A stretch of 64,000 nucleotides of DNA from JANSWY01 sp965228955 (GTDB taxonomy: Bacteria; Bacteroidota; Bacteroidia; Cytophagales; Cyclobacteriaceae), in the NCBI GenBank assembly GCA_965228955.1, contig OZ245848.1, positions 5,766,001-5,830,000 on the forward strand, in the 5' to 3' direction. Shown here one piece after another: positions 1 to 9,380 of this stretch (within the stretch, counting starts at the first letter, position 1; each line of letters starts with the position of its first letter). The notes below the pieces were generated by a model. The model was not told the DNA's origin. It saw only the letters and a program-made list of their open reading frames with translations, and searched no databases. The position numbers were made by a program, and so were the translations under genes.

Positions 1-911
1 GGTGCGATTAGTTCTTTGCAATATTCCTGTATGTTTTCTGGTTCCCACTTTAGCAGTTGCTTAATTGCAGCAACAAGCATCGGAACTAATATAAAATTAC
101 TTTGCTCTCCAACACCATACTTCAACGCCTGATCTCTGTATCGGTCTTCATAATTGATCAAACCGGAAAAATCTTCGCTATTCAATCTATTGATCCAGTT
201 TTCTTCAATTGGCTTTCCATCATCAAAAGCCCGACCATAATAGGCTAACCCAATCCCATAAGGTCCCATCAGGCACTTATATGCCGCACAGATTAATGCA
301 TCAGGTTGTATTTCCCGTATGTCAAAAGGTAAGGCGCCAACTGATTGAGTACCATCTATTGCTAAATAAGCACCCATTTCTTTGCTCTTTTTTCTAATAC
401 TGACCAGGTCAAACAATGTCCCGTCAGCCCAGTGAATGTGAGCCATTGCGACTAGCTTGCTTTTCTCATCAATAGCATCGATTATGTCTTTGTTCCATTG
501 CTTTCCTCTGCCCTCTTTCAGTTTTCCAGGTGAGATTAATCTGATTTCTACACCTTTTTCTTTGAAGTTGATCCAGGGATAAACGTTGCTAGGAAATTGC
601 TCACCTACTAAGACTATGTTATCTCCTTTTTCAGCTTTGATGTTATTTGCCACATTTGCCATTCCGTACGAAACTGATGGAATTGTTACAATTCTATTCT
701 TATTGGGGTTATTGATCAACTTTGAAAATAGACTCCTCAATGTATCAAGTTCCCTAAAGAAATGATCCGGCTGGATTTTATATGGGGTACGTTTTTCGTA
801 GATCCCTTTTTTGCCTGCCTTTTCCACTTTCTTCATCATTGGAGACATGTAGGCACAGTTTAGGTAAGCAAACTTTCTTTGAAGGGAGAATTTATCTCTT
901 TGCGATTTCAT
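1..911 (-). CDS. Class V aminotransferase, PLP-dependent (3' end outside window)
   Basis: This is an incomplete gene whose C-terminus lies beyond the left edge. The N-terminus FAYLNCAYMSP matches the usual start of cysteine desulfurase / selenocysteine lyase-like class V enzymes. Downstream are HIHWADGTLFD, LAIDGTQSVGALPFD (the PLP-binding Asp region) and AAYKCLMGPYGIG, whose Lys is the likely Schiff-base residue. The ATG at 911 was chosen because the reading frame is closed by a stop at 942-944 and the YLN motif follows about 15 residues in; an ATG at 848 would cut that motif. Substrate cannot be told from sequence; isopenicillin epimerase-like and kynureninase-like members share this layout. 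The gene is divergent from the Rieske gene. Confidence 0.85.
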   Translation of the reverse strand, partial: MKSQRDKFSLQRKFAYLNCAYMSPMMKKVEKAGKKGIYEKRTPYKIQPDHFFRELDTLRSLFSKLINNPNKNRIVTIPSVSYGMANVANNIKAEKGDNIVLVGEQFPSNVYPWINFKEKGVEIRLISPGKLKEGRGKQWNKDIIDAIDEKSKLVAMAHIHWADGTLFDLVSIRKKSKEMGAYLAIDGTQSVGALPFDIREIQPDALICAAYKCLMGPYGIGLAYYGRAFDDGKPIEENWINRLNSEDFSGLINYEDRYRDQALKYGVGEQSNFILVPMLVAAIKQLLKWEPENIQEYCKELIA

Positions 912-980
912 TCGGCGAATGGGATTGTTATTTGCACTATTTTAGTGAACATTCCATTGAAAACTAAACCGTTCATAGAA

Positions 981-1331
981 TTGGTAACAGAAAAGGTCAA
1001 ATTATTTGAATCAGAGAGAAGTATGAAGGATGTCTTGCCAGCGAATGAGATCAAGACAATTCGTATTGGTAAAGACCGATATTCTGCCGTTTTGTTAAAT
1101 GGCCAATTACATTTTATGGAATACGGCTGCCCTCACATGGGTTATCCGTTATTTCAGGCTGTTGCCACTCCATTTAATGAAATAAGCTGTCCTTGGCACA
1201 ATTACAGATTTAACCTTGAAACAGGAATAGAATCCAATCAAAGGTGTAGACCTCTAAAAAGGTATGAAGTAATAATTGATACAGCAGGCGTTTCAGTGAT
1301 GCTGCCTAAGCAATCCCAAACACAGCCCTAA
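981..1331 (+). CDS. Rieske [2Fe-2S] ferredoxin-type protein
   Basis: This is a small single-domain Rieske protein of about 116 residues. The two cluster-binding boxes are CPHMGYPL and CPWHNYRF, giving the Cys-x-His and Cys-x2-His ligands of the family. Stand-alone Rieske proteins carry electrons to oxygenases or reductases; no partner oxygenase is visible nearby. The start is uncertain. The family usually opens with a short beta strand (here KVKLFES), which favours the TTG at 981; the ATG at 1023 would remove it and the ATG at 879 would overlap the divergent aminotransferase. The 3' end overlaps the convergent exchanger gene by 26 bases. Confidence 0.75.
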   Translation: MVTEKVKLFESERSMKDVLPANEIKTIRIGKDRYSAVLLNGQLHFMEYGCPHMGYPLFQAVATPFNEISCPWHNYRFNLETGIESNQRCRPLKRYEVIIDTAGVSVMLPKQSQTQP

Positions 1332-2505
1332 CAACCCGCAATAATATTTTCGAAATCTCTTCTGCAAGTGGGTTATCTGCTCCTCTTCCTACTATGTAAA
1401 GCACGAACATGAAGTAAATAACAAGCAACAAAGTAGCTTTTCCTTTGCCCATGTACTTACCAGTAGTGTAAATAACCACAGCTACTACAGTTAGTAACCA
1501 TAGTAAGAATCGCAGCTCAGTAGATAAATCAATCATCTCAGGTGGCATCTGAATTGGGCCTTTGATGATAGTAAATACAAAAAGAGGGAAACCTAATGCG
1601 AAACAAACGTCGAAGATATTGCTACCAAGAGCATTTGAAATAGCATCATCGTATTGTCCTTTCTGTGCATCCTTGATCGAAATGATTGTATCAGGAAAAC
1701 TTGAAGCAGCAGATGCAAGAATAAGGGCAACAAACATTACTGGAATATCAAGACCTTCAAATGTCCCTAAATAAGGAACTTCGTAAGTCTTTTCTCCTAA
1801 CCACTCACAGGCAATTACCAATAGATAACTAACCATTGCAATGGAGGTAGTACTAAAAATCAATAACGACCAGGCTTTTGGACCGTTGATTCTTCCTGTT
1901 CCTAAGAAAATTCTTTCCAGGTTCAGTGTAGCAATAGCCATCCAGATAGTGACTTTCTTTCTATCATCGTCTTCAAAATCTTCCTCGTGATCTTCATGCT
2001 CAGAAAGGAATTGATCCAACTCTTTCTTTTGCATTGTAAGGAGCATATAAGCGAGATAAACAAAATAAACTCCCATTAAGAGTAGTCCATGGTACCATTC
2101 CAATGAAGCTCCACTGATAAGGATAAGAAACACTAGTTCTGCCAGAATAAGAGCGATTCCATCTCTTAGCAGCACTTTTTTTGATACTTCTATTCTTTTG
2201 GCCATTCCAATTCCAATAACGGCAAGTACTGAAACAGCAGGAATTACCATACCATTAAATATGGCGCTACCAGCAGTTGTACCTATACCTCCGGAAAATC
2301 CTTCGGCATCCATTAAAACGAAAAGGAAAAAAAATGAAGTGAATACCTCTGGCATTGAGCTGGCAATCGCATTAATCGTTGCTCCTCTAACACCATCGGA
2401 CAAATTTCGTCCTACATACTCGGAGGCAGTCATGAAACCGTCTCCTGCTCGCCAGATTACAATACAGCAGATTGTAATAAGGACAAGTGGAATAATAATA
2501 CCCAT
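1306..2505 (-). CDS. Sodium/calcium exchanger family (CaCA) membrane protein
   Basis: This encodes a polytopic inner-membrane cation antiporter of about 399 residues. The two inverted alpha repeats that define the CaCA superfamily are visible: GATINAIASSMPEVFTS in the first half, and ASSFPDTIISIKDA followed by NALGSNIFDVCFALG in the second. An acidic loop (HEDHEEDFEDDDR) separates the halves, as in other exchangers. The acidic residues in the alpha repeats are those that bind calcium in characterised members. Ion specificity is inferred only. The ATG at 2505 is preferred over a GTG two codons upstream. It is divergent from the FtsX-like permease gene. Confidence 0.85.
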   Translation of the reverse strand: MGIIIPLVLITICCIVIWRAGDGFMTASEYVGRNLSDGVRGATINAIASSMPEVFTSFFFLFVLMDAEGFSGGIGTTAGSAIFNGMVIPAVSVLAVIGIGMAKRIEVSKKVLLRDGIALILAELVFLILISGASLEWYHGLLLMGVYFVYLAYMLLTMQKKELDQFLSEHEDHEEDFEDDDRKKVTIWMAIATLNLERIFLGTGRINGPKAWSLLIFSTTSIAMVSYLLVIACEWLGEKTYEVPYLGTFEGLDIPVMFVALILASAASSFPDTIISIKDAQKGQYDDAISNALGSNIFDVCFALGFPLFVFTIIKGPIQMPPEMIDLSTELRFLLWLLTVVAVVIYTTGKYMGKGKATLLLVIYFMFVLYIVGRGADNPLAEEISKILLRVVRAVFGIA

Positions 2506-2651
2506 AAACACTTATAACTTCTCTAGTTCTTATTCACCTACGCTGGTAGAGATAGTTCTGCTAATTTATACACTTTATCCATAACTTTTTGTGTTCCTGC
2601 AACCTTTGTCCTCATAATGAGTCTATATAAGTATCAAAAACTCAAAAGGTA

Positions 2652-5027
2652 ATGCTCAAAAACTTCATTAAACTAACCTTTAGGAACCTCCTAAAGAACA
2701 AAACCTATGTCCTGATCAATATTGTTGGGATGGGATTGTCACTCGCCTGCTGTATCGTAGCTTACATCAATTATGACTTTGGTTCAAGCTTCGACAGAAA
2801 CCACGAAAACATTGATAAGATCTATAAGATCCATGTCAACAAAGAAGTCCAGGGAAATATGATTCCCTATGGAATAACTCCTCAACCGCTTGCGGTTTCC
2901 TTACAAAATGAAGCTTCCGGAATTCAAAAGATCTCCCGATATAATCGTGGAGGACTTATCATGCAAAAGGGAGATAATGTTCTCAACAAGGGATTTGGAT
3001 TTGTAGATCCAGATTATCTGGACATGTTTACTTATCCTCTTAAATATGGAACAAAGGAGTCTCTTCAAAAGAAAGGAAATGTAATTCTTAGTGAAGAAAC
3101 TGCCAAGATCTATTTTGGAGATGAAAATCCAATGGGTAAAACCATTAAGTTAAGGGAAGGTGACAAAGAAGAAAAAAGCTTCATAGTTACCGGTGTATTG
3201 GAACCAATTCCAGAGAATACATCTATGCAGTTTGATGGCTTACTAAGCTATGAGAACTTCCTGACTTTCTATGAAACTGAAAACCTTGATTGGAAAAGAT
3301 TTATAGCTGGAACTTTCATTTATGTAGAAAACCCACAGGATCTTGCAACTATTAAGGACCAACTTCAAAAGTATGTTCCTGTACAAAACGAAGCAAGACA
3401 AGATTGGCTAATCCATGAATTTACACTCATACCACTTACAGAATTAGGATTTATTGCCAGAGATATCAGATCAAACTGGATGATGTCAGCTCCTCATCCT
3501 GCCGCAATAATGGCACCTCCTATCATGGCATTTCTAATGTTATTAATTGCTTGTTTCAATTTCACGAATACTTCAATTGCGATCTCGTCTAAAAGACTTA
3601 AAGAAATTGGAATCAGAAAAGTGATGGGAAGCAATAGAAAGCAATTGATTTTCCAGTTCATGTCGGAAAACCTGGTACTATGTATACTGGCATTGCTACT
3701 AAGTTTGGCTATTGCGCTCTATTTAGTACCAGCGTATGGGGCCATGTGGGAAGGAATGACATTGGAGTTTAATCTCTTTAAAGACATTGGTCTAATTGGA
3801 TTCCTATTTGGTCTTCTTGCATTCACTGCTATTCTTGCAGGAGCATATCCATCATTGTATATCAGTTCTTATGAGCCGGTTAGTATATTGAGAGGGAATC
3901 AAAAAATTGGTAATAACAAAACTCTATCATATGTCCTATTGACATTTCAGTACTCACTAACAGTAATTGCATTGTTCGCTAGTGTAGCTTTTGCAAGGAA
4001 TGCTTTTTATCAGAACTCAATGGATATGGGATTTGATAAGGAGACTATTGTCTATACTCAGGTTCAGGAGCAATATGAAGCCGATGCGTTGAAAGTTGCT
4101 TTGGAAAAAAACCCAAAAGTACTATCTGTGGGATTATCAGAAGAACATATTGGAAGATGGACGTATAGCAGAACTCTTGGCCAACAGGATAAGGAGCTGG
4201 AGGCTGATATGATGGATTTCGGAGTGAATTACTTCGAAACTATGGATGTAAAGCTTGTAGCTGGTAGATTATTTGATGAAAACAACCGTGAGTACGACAG
4301 AGCAAATGGCTTGATTGTTAATGAACAAATGGTTGAGGAATTTGGTTGGGAAAACCCAATTGGTCAAAGGTTATCATTAAATGATACTGTCAAACTTACA
4401 GTAGTTGGTGTTGTAGAAAATTTCTACTACAATGGCTTCTGGGGTAAAATTCAACCAATGGGAATGCGTGCTTCCAAAGGAGATAGAACCAGATTTGTTG
4501 TTGCCAAAACAAATTTAGCAGATACAAAAGCAGTTCTTGACTTCATGGAAAGCGAAATGAGAGTAATAGCACCAAATAAGCCGTTTTTCGGAGATTATCA
4601 AGATGAACTTCTTAAGGAGTCACTTACGGTGAACAAGAACATTGTTATCATATTCTCATTTCTTGGAATCCTTGCCGTAATTCTATCTACAATCGGCCTA
4701 TTCACTATGGTTTCATTAAATGTGATGAAGAGAATCAAAGAGATTGGAATTAGAAAGGTGCTTGGAGCTACAGTGACCACAATTCTTGGTTTACTAAACA
4801 AGAGCTTCATAATTATCTTAATTATAGCGGGAGCTCTTGGTACGGCTGGTGCCTACTTTGTAATTGATGGATTAATTGCTTCAATATTCACCTATTATCA
4901 GCCAATTGATGCAATGACAATTATTCTACCGGTAATGATGATACTAATTGTTTCTCTTGCCGTTTCAAGTGCCAGAATTTTGAGCACAGCAATGAGAAAT
5001 CCAGTTGAAGCATTGAGATACGAATAG
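2652..5027 (+). CDS. MacB/FtsX-like ABC transporter permease
   Basis: The 791-residue product has the two-module build common in Bacteroidota. An N-terminal membrane helix (about 20-42) is followed by a periplasmic MacB-type domain, three helices around 290-410 with the FtsX signature RLKEIGIRKVMGS, a helix near 430-450, a second periplasmic domain, and three C-terminal helices with a second signature RIKEIGIRKVLGA. MacB-type permeases couple ATP hydrolysis to mechanical movement across the envelope, often in efflux or lipoprotein handling. No ATPase or membrane-fusion gene is adjacent, so the partner must be encoded elsewhere. A strong terminator follows the stop codon. Confidence 0.9.
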   Translation: MLKNFIKLTFRNLLKNKTYVLINIVGMGLSLACCIVAYINYDFGSSFDRNHENIDKIYKIHVNKEVQGNMIPYGITPQPLAVSLQNEASGIQKISRYNRGGLIMQKGDNVLNKGFGFVDPDYLDMFTYPLKYGTKESLQKKGNVILSEETAKIYFGDENPMGKTIKLREGDKEEKSFIVTGVLEPIPENTSMQFDGLLSYENFLTFYETENLDWKRFIAGTFIYVENPQDLATIKDQLQKYVPVQNEARQDWLIHEFTLIPLTELGFIARDIRSNWMMSAPHPAAIMAPPIMAFLMLLIACFNFTNTSIAISSKRLKEIGIRKVMGSNRKQLIFQFMSENLVLCILALLLSLAIALYLVPAYGAMWEGMTLEFNLFKDIGLIGFLFGLLAFTAILAGAYPSLYISSYEPVSILRGNQKIGNNKTLSYVLLTFQYSLTVIALFASVAFARNAFYQNSMDMGFDKETIVYTQVQEQYEADALKVALEKNPKVLSVGLSEEHIGRWTYSRTLGQQDKELEADMMDFGVNYFETMDVKLVAGRLFDENNREYDRANGLIVNEQMVEEFGWENPIGQRLSLNDTVKLTVVGVVENFYYNGFWGKIQPMGMRASKGDRTRFVVAKTNLADTKAVLDFMESEMRVIAPNKPFFGDYQDELLKESLTVNKNIVIIFSFLGILAVILSTIGLFTMVSLNVMKRIKEIGIRKVLGATVTTILGLLNKSFIIILIIAGALGTAGAYFVIDGLIASIFTYYQPIDAMTIILPVMMILIVSLAVSSARILSTAMRNPVEALRYE

Positions 5028-5052
5028 AAATAAAGTTTATATAAATTAAAAT

Positions 5053-5087
5053 GCCGCTCTCCTGTGAAGGACGAGCGGCTTTTTTTA
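5053..5087 (+). terminator. Intrinsic terminator after the FtsX-like permease gene
   Basis: The stem GCCGCTC (5053-5059) pairs with GAGCGGC (5073-5079) around a 13-base loop and is followed by a run of eight T residues. It lies 25 bases after the stop codon of the upstream gene and just before the convergent GAF gene. Confidence 0.9.
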
Positions 5088-5101
5088 TCGATTAGAAAAA
5101 A

Positions 5102-7480
5102 TTACTTTGCTTTTGTCTCAATCAGTTCCATTTTCTCCAACTCACTGATCACTGGATTTTGGGAATTATCAACAGTCACCCTAAGTGCCTTCAATCCACT
5201 TACTCCCTGAAGCTCTTCAATCATCAACTCCTCTAGGTCATCCTTTACGTAACCTTTTGAATGCATATAGTCTAAATAGCCCTTATATTCATTGGCATCC
5301 TCTTCCTGGCTATAAACAATGGCAATTTTACCAGGCTGAGTTAGTCGCTCAGTTGTTCCTTTGATCAATGCCTTATCGATTCTTTTCTTTACTATTTCAT
5401 ATCGCATGTTGTAGGCACCATCAACGTCAAATTGCTTTTCATCCATTCTGAATTTAACCGATAATGGCGAACTATGAACAAGCACTAAATGCGTAGTATC
5501 AAGAGGAAGAGCTAGCTCAGGTTTTAAATCCATGGCAATTTTTGCAGCTTCTGCTGTCGTGATCAATTGCCAAAGTTTCAGGTTTCTGATATAAACCGGA
5601 TCGAAACCCTTCTTATTTGAAAGTGATTCGCCAATGTAGATATTGTATTCAACACCATCAGTCTTATACTTCTCAAAGAAATGAGGAAACATTTCCTGAG
5701 CAGATTTTTGCTGATCGTCAAGGAATGAACTGATTGTATCATTGATTTGAGTAAGGCTTTGTTCGAATTCTCTTCGAGCCTCATATACTAAACCAAGGTC
5801 CGGATCCAGAGCATCCCAATATTCATCGACGAATTTCTTGAGATTTCTGTCTTCTTTGGAAATCATCCTAAGAATAGGCTCTACATCATGCTGAAGGAAA
5901 GTAATGATTGTCATTTCATCTCCAGACATTAATGCCTTATTGATTTTGGAAGACATCTTACCAATTCTGTATTCCAATTCCTCCAAAATCGGAAGCTGCT
6001 TTTCTTTATAAACCTGCTTGATCGCTGTTTTAGCTTTAGCAAGCTGCTGCTTCAAATCTTTTCTAATTGCTTTATTTCTTTCAACAGAAGAATTTCTAAT
6101 ATCCGAAGCGGCATAAAGAGGAAAAACATTCTTGAAAACAATTTCTTCAGCAGTACCACTTCCAGCTTCATTTTCCTCCTGAGCCAAAATGTTATAAGCG
6201 GCATTTACAAATTTCCATTCTACCGAAGGGTGAATACTAGTGTACTGCTCTTTAATAACAGACTGCACTCTATTTTCAATTTCATCACTACCTCTTTTCA
6301 AAGCAACTGACAATAATGTCAAGACTTCCGAAATCTTAGTAAGCGTGATTGAACTTAAATCTCCAACATTTGGGCTTCCAATATGAAATAGCCCAATAAA
6401 TTCTCCATCGTGATAAAGGGGAGCTATGATAAGGTTTTTAATTCCTTGCTCAAGGAAATATGCCTCCATACCCATCATTTGTTCGGACTTAGACATATCC
6501 TCAATAATCACAGGGATCGGGGAGGCCGTGAACTTATTGATGATGTGCTCCTGCTGCATGGTACACATTTCATCATTTTCGTTTTGCTCAAACTTGATAC
6601 TTTCCTGAAAGTGCTCACCAAATCCTATGAAAGTATTTCTGCTTTTTTGATATCCTGAGAGGCCAATTTTTAAATCACTTAATTGCAGCAACGATTTGAA
6701 CTTGGTTTGAAGTTTTTGATAACTTTCAACATTTGTGATGGTGTCCCTTTCCAGAAGTGATTCCTTTATAGAAGATAAAATTTCTTCAGTAGAGATGTCC
6801 AGGAAACCATAAACAGAAAACCCTCTGAATTCAAATAACTCAGGTGGTAGTTTAGCTTTCCATACATCTACATCATACAGGTTATCTATTAATTGCTTAA
6901 TTTCCTGATCTGTCAACTTTGGAAGCTCTCCAACAATCACAACCTCGCAGAATTTTGGATTGATATCAACTTTATAATACTTGATCAGTCCAGTAACAGG
7001 GTGTTCGGCCTGTAGCACAATTGGTTTTTCCAGAGGAACAGTAATTCCGTAGAAAGTTTCCAAAATCTGCATGTAAGATGCTACGGTCTTGTGAAGCAAT
7101 ATTTCTTCAACCGGGACATTATTGGCTATACCTACAATAGACCCGTGAAGCTTCAATAATTCATCAAACTGCTGTGTAGAATAAAACTGACCGAAGCTAA
7201 ATGGAGGAAATGCAGCAGCCATGATTCCTTCGCTTAAAGTAGGAGGAATAACCTGGGTCATTAACAGGTCAACCAGGTGCTTATGCTTTTTGATGTCTTC
7301 ATGTGAAAGCGAATCAGCCAGAATTCCTGGGTTTTCTTTAACAACCCTTTGAATTTGCTTTGCTGATTCCGCGATGAAAGGATTTTCATCATCTATTTTT
7401 TGCTCCCAATAATCCACAAGCCCCTTCAAACTGAGTTTGCTCGTAAACGGGAAGTCTGATAATGGATTAGTATCTGGCAT
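5102..7480 (-). CDS. GAF domain-containing protein
   Basis: This is a large soluble protein of 792 residues with no signal peptide or clear membrane helix. A GAF-like region is seen around residues 300-400, with a central stretch NLIIAPLYHDGEFIGLFHIGSP that fits the conserved GAF beta strands. The parts on either side are helical and lack recognisable catalytic motifs; there is no histidine kinase, cyclase or GGDEF module. Proteins of this size and layout are conserved and unnamed in Cytophagales. GAF domains usually bind small molecules or mediate dimerisation. The ligand and output here are unknown. It is transcribed alone, convergent with the permease gene. Confidence 0.6.
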   Translation of the reverse strand: MPDTNPLSDFPFTSKLSLKGLVDYWEQKIDDENPFIAESAKQIQRVVKENPGILADSLSHEDIKKHKHLVDLLMTQVIPPTLSEGIMAAAFPPFSFGQFYSTQQFDELLKLHGSIVGIANNVPVEEILLHKTVASYMQILETFYGITVPLEKPIVLQAEHPVTGLIKYYKVDINPKFCEVVIVGELPKLTDQEIKQLIDNLYDVDVWKAKLPPELFEFRGFSVYGFLDISTEEILSSIKESLLERDTITNVESYQKLQTKFKSLLQLSDLKIGLSGYQKSRNTFIGFGEHFQESIKFEQNENDEMCTMQQEHIINKFTASPIPVIIEDMSKSEQMMGMEAYFLEQGIKNLIIAPLYHDGEFIGLFHIGSPNVGDLSSITLTKISEVLTLLSVALKRGSDEIENRVQSVIKEQYTSIHPSVEWKFVNAAYNILAQEENEAGSGTAEEIVFKNVFPLYAASDIRNSSVERNKAIRKDLKQQLAKAKTAIKQVYKEKQLPILEELEYRIGKMSSKINKALMSGDEMTIITFLQHDVEPILRMISKEDRNLKKFVDEYWDALDPDLGLVYEARREFEQSLTQINDTISSFLDDQQKSAQEMFPHFFEKYKTDGVEYNIYIGESLSNKKGFDPVYIRNLKLWQLITTAEAAKIAMDLKPELALPLDTTHLVLVHSSPLSVKFRMDEKQFDVDGAYNMRYEIVKKRIDKALIKGTTERLTQPGKIAIVYSQEEDANEYKGYLDYMHSKGYVKDDLEELMIEELQGVSGLKALRVTVDNSQNPVISELEKMELIETKAK

Positions 7481-7670
7481 TGTGATTCCGTGTTTTAAGT
7501 AGTGTATTCTGGAACGTATTAAACCTGAGTTAAGTTTCCTTTCGTTTCAGACGATTTACAAAAAGAAATATTTTAAGAATTCTAAATTAAAAAGCTACAA
7601 TAATTCCCACTCACTGTTGCACTAAGCGATTAATTTGGTATTTTGTGCAACCTAATTTTTATTAGTATCG

Positions 7671-8432
7671 ATGTATATAAATCTTTCAGGTCTAAACATT
7701 CTGGTAACCGGAGCAAGTAAGGGAATTGGAAAGTCAATTGCTACAAAACTAGCTGAGGCGGGAGCAACGGTTGCAGTTCATTACAATAAGCACGTAAGAG
7801 AAGCGGAGAATCTTGCCCACGTTCTGGGAAATGAATCACAAGCTTTTCAAGCCGATTTGACGAAACCAGAGGAAGCAATTAAGCTATTTGATCGTGTGAT
7901 TAGTCAATATGGAAGTCTGGAAACATTAGTTAACAATGCAGGTGTTGCCATGAGTGCTGATGTAACTACCAAAGATGAAGAATGGCTTAAGGTTTGGAAT
8001 ACAACGATGAGGGTGAACCTAACGTCTTCAGGAGTTTTAGCGAAAAAGGCGGTAGAACATTTTTTAAAACGGAAGAGCGCTGGCAGAATAATCAATGTCA
8101 CTAGCCGTGCAGCGCACAGAGGGGATACTGCAGATTATATGGCATATGCAGCATCGAAAGCAGGGATGGCATCTCTAACCAAAACCATTGCAAGGGCCTA
8201 CGGAAAGGCTGGCATTAAAGCATTTAACATTGCTCCTGGTTTTGTTAGAACTGATATGGCGAAGAGCATTATTACTCAGTACGGAGAGGAACATGCGACA
8301 AAGGATCTTGCACTGGAGCGTTTAACAGAACCGAAAGATATTGCGCCACTGGTTACATTCTTAGCTAGTGGTATGGCTGATCATACAACAGGTTCTACAT
8401 TCGATGTAAATGCGGGTAGTTTTATTTATTAA
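7671..8432 (+). CDS. SDR family NAD(P)-dependent oxidoreductase
   Basis: The protein is a classical short-chain dehydrogenase of 253 residues, the usual family length. It has the cofactor glycine motif TGASKGIG (13-20), the NNAG motif (88-91), catalytic Ser145, and the YAASK active-site Tyr159/Lys163 pair. The C-terminal GSTFDVNAG is the conserved end of FabG-like enzymes. FabG-like proteins reduce 3-oxoacyl thioesters or related ketones with NADPH. It stands alone, so a fatty acid synthesis role is not supported by context and the substrate is open. Confidence 0.9.
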   Translation: MYINLSGLNILVTGASKGIGKSIATKLAEAGATVAVHYNKHVREAENLAHVLGNESQAFQADLTKPEEAIKLFDRVISQYGSLETLVNNAGVAMSADVTTKDEEWLKVWNTTMRVNLTSSGVLAKKAVEHFLKRKSAGRIINVTSRAAHRGDTADYMAYAASKAGMASLTKTIARAYGKAGIKAFNIAPGFVRTDMAKSIITQYGEEHATKDLALERLTEPKDIAPLVTFLASGMADHTTGSTFDVNAGSFIY

Positions 8433-8525
8433 TCCTACTACGAATAGTTACATTTTATGAAAATATTTCAATAGAATCAATAATTACATATCTTTATATA
8501 CCAAGTCAAACAACTATAAACTAGT

Positions 8526-8936
8526 ATGGATAGTATTACTGCACATCTTAATATGCTTATTCAACTTGCTCTTGCCGATAACAATATGGCAGAATCAGAA
8601 TCAAGCATGATATATATGATTGGTAAGGCCAATAAAATTAAAGAGGCTGAAATCGATCAGATGATTGATGACCATTTACATAAAAACCCTGTAAAGGTAG
8701 AATTTCAGGTATTGACGGACGAACAACGATTTGAATATCTCTATAATGTTGTTCAGCTTATGAAAATAGATAGTGAAGTTTATCTTTCTGAGATTAGATA
8801 TTGTGAGAAAATGGCTGAAAAGCTCGGGTATCAGAAGGGAGTTGTAAAAGAAATATCTTCTAAAATATATGCAGACCCTGCTATTACTTCAGACAGATCT
8901 GTCTTAATGGAAATGGCTAGTAAGTTTAGAAGTTAA
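8526..8936 (+). CDS. TerB-like domain protein, copy 1
   Basis: This is a small all-helical cytosolic protein of 136 residues. The pattern of a first helix with LIQLALADNNMAESE, a middle helix EYLYNVVQLMKIDSEVYLSEIRYCEKMAEKLG and acidic D/E positions in both halves fits the TerB/DjlA-N fold, which binds metal in some members. It is followed after 21 bases by a paralogue, and by a third gene after a further 27 bases, so all three are probably co-transcribed. Function is unknown; TerB homologues occur in tellurite resistance and stress clusters, but no other ter gene is present here. Confidence 0.65.
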   Translation: MDSITAHLNMLIQLALADNNMAESESSMIYMIGKANKIKEAEIDQMIDDHLHKNPVKVEFQVLTDEQRFEYLYNVVQLMKIDSEVYLSEIRYCEKMAEKLGYQKGVVKEISSKIYADPAITSDRSVLMEMASKFRS

Positions 8937-8957
8937 TAAGAAATTAAATTAAGAAAT

Positions 8958-9353
8958 ATGAGTATTCAATCTCACCTAAGTATGTTGATAGGTCTGGCAA
9001 AAGCGGATGATGATTTTGCTGATGACGAAAAGCAACTAATCTACATGGTTGGTAAGGCAAACGGTCTTACTAACGAAGAAATAGATACCCTTGTAGAGTC
9101 ACCTATTCCAATGGCTCCAATCTCATCAATGTCTGATGACGAAAAATTTGAACACCTATATAATGTAGTGCAGCTCATGAAAATAGACAGTCAGGTTTAT
9201 TTAAGTGAGATCAAGTACTGTGAGGAGGTAGCGGAGAAGCTAGGTTTTAAAAAGAAAGTAATTGGAGCATTGTCTTCAAGAATTTATAGTGACCCTTCAA
9301 TTACAGCTGACAAGGAATCCTTGAAAAAGGCTGTAATGAAATATCAGGAATAA
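8958..9353 (+). CDS. TerB-like domain protein, copy 2
   Basis: The 131-residue protein is a clear paralogue of the preceding gene product. The shared core runs through LYNVVQLMKIDS and VYLSEI, and both end with an Ala-Asp-Pro or Ser-Asp-Pro turn before the last helix. The central linker differs (SPIPMAPISSMS against a lysine-rich stretch in copy 1), so the pair has diverged rather than being a recent copy. Acidic residues ADDDFADDE near the N-terminus match the metal-binding position of the TerB fold. The gene lies 21 bases after copy 1. Confidence 0.65.
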   Translation: MSIQSHLSMLIGLAKADDDFADDEKQLIYMVGKANGLTNEEIDTLVESPIPMAPISSMSDDEKFEHLYNVVQLMKIDSQVYLSEIKYCEEVAEKLGFKKKVIGALSSRIYSDPSITADKESLKKAVMKYQE

Positions 9354-9380
9354 TCTTACAGCAACTTACGGACACTATTC

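Noticed and set aside
7616..7644. TTG and TATTTTG boxes before the SDR gene
   Set aside because: The -7 box has one base too few for the TAnnTTTG consensus.
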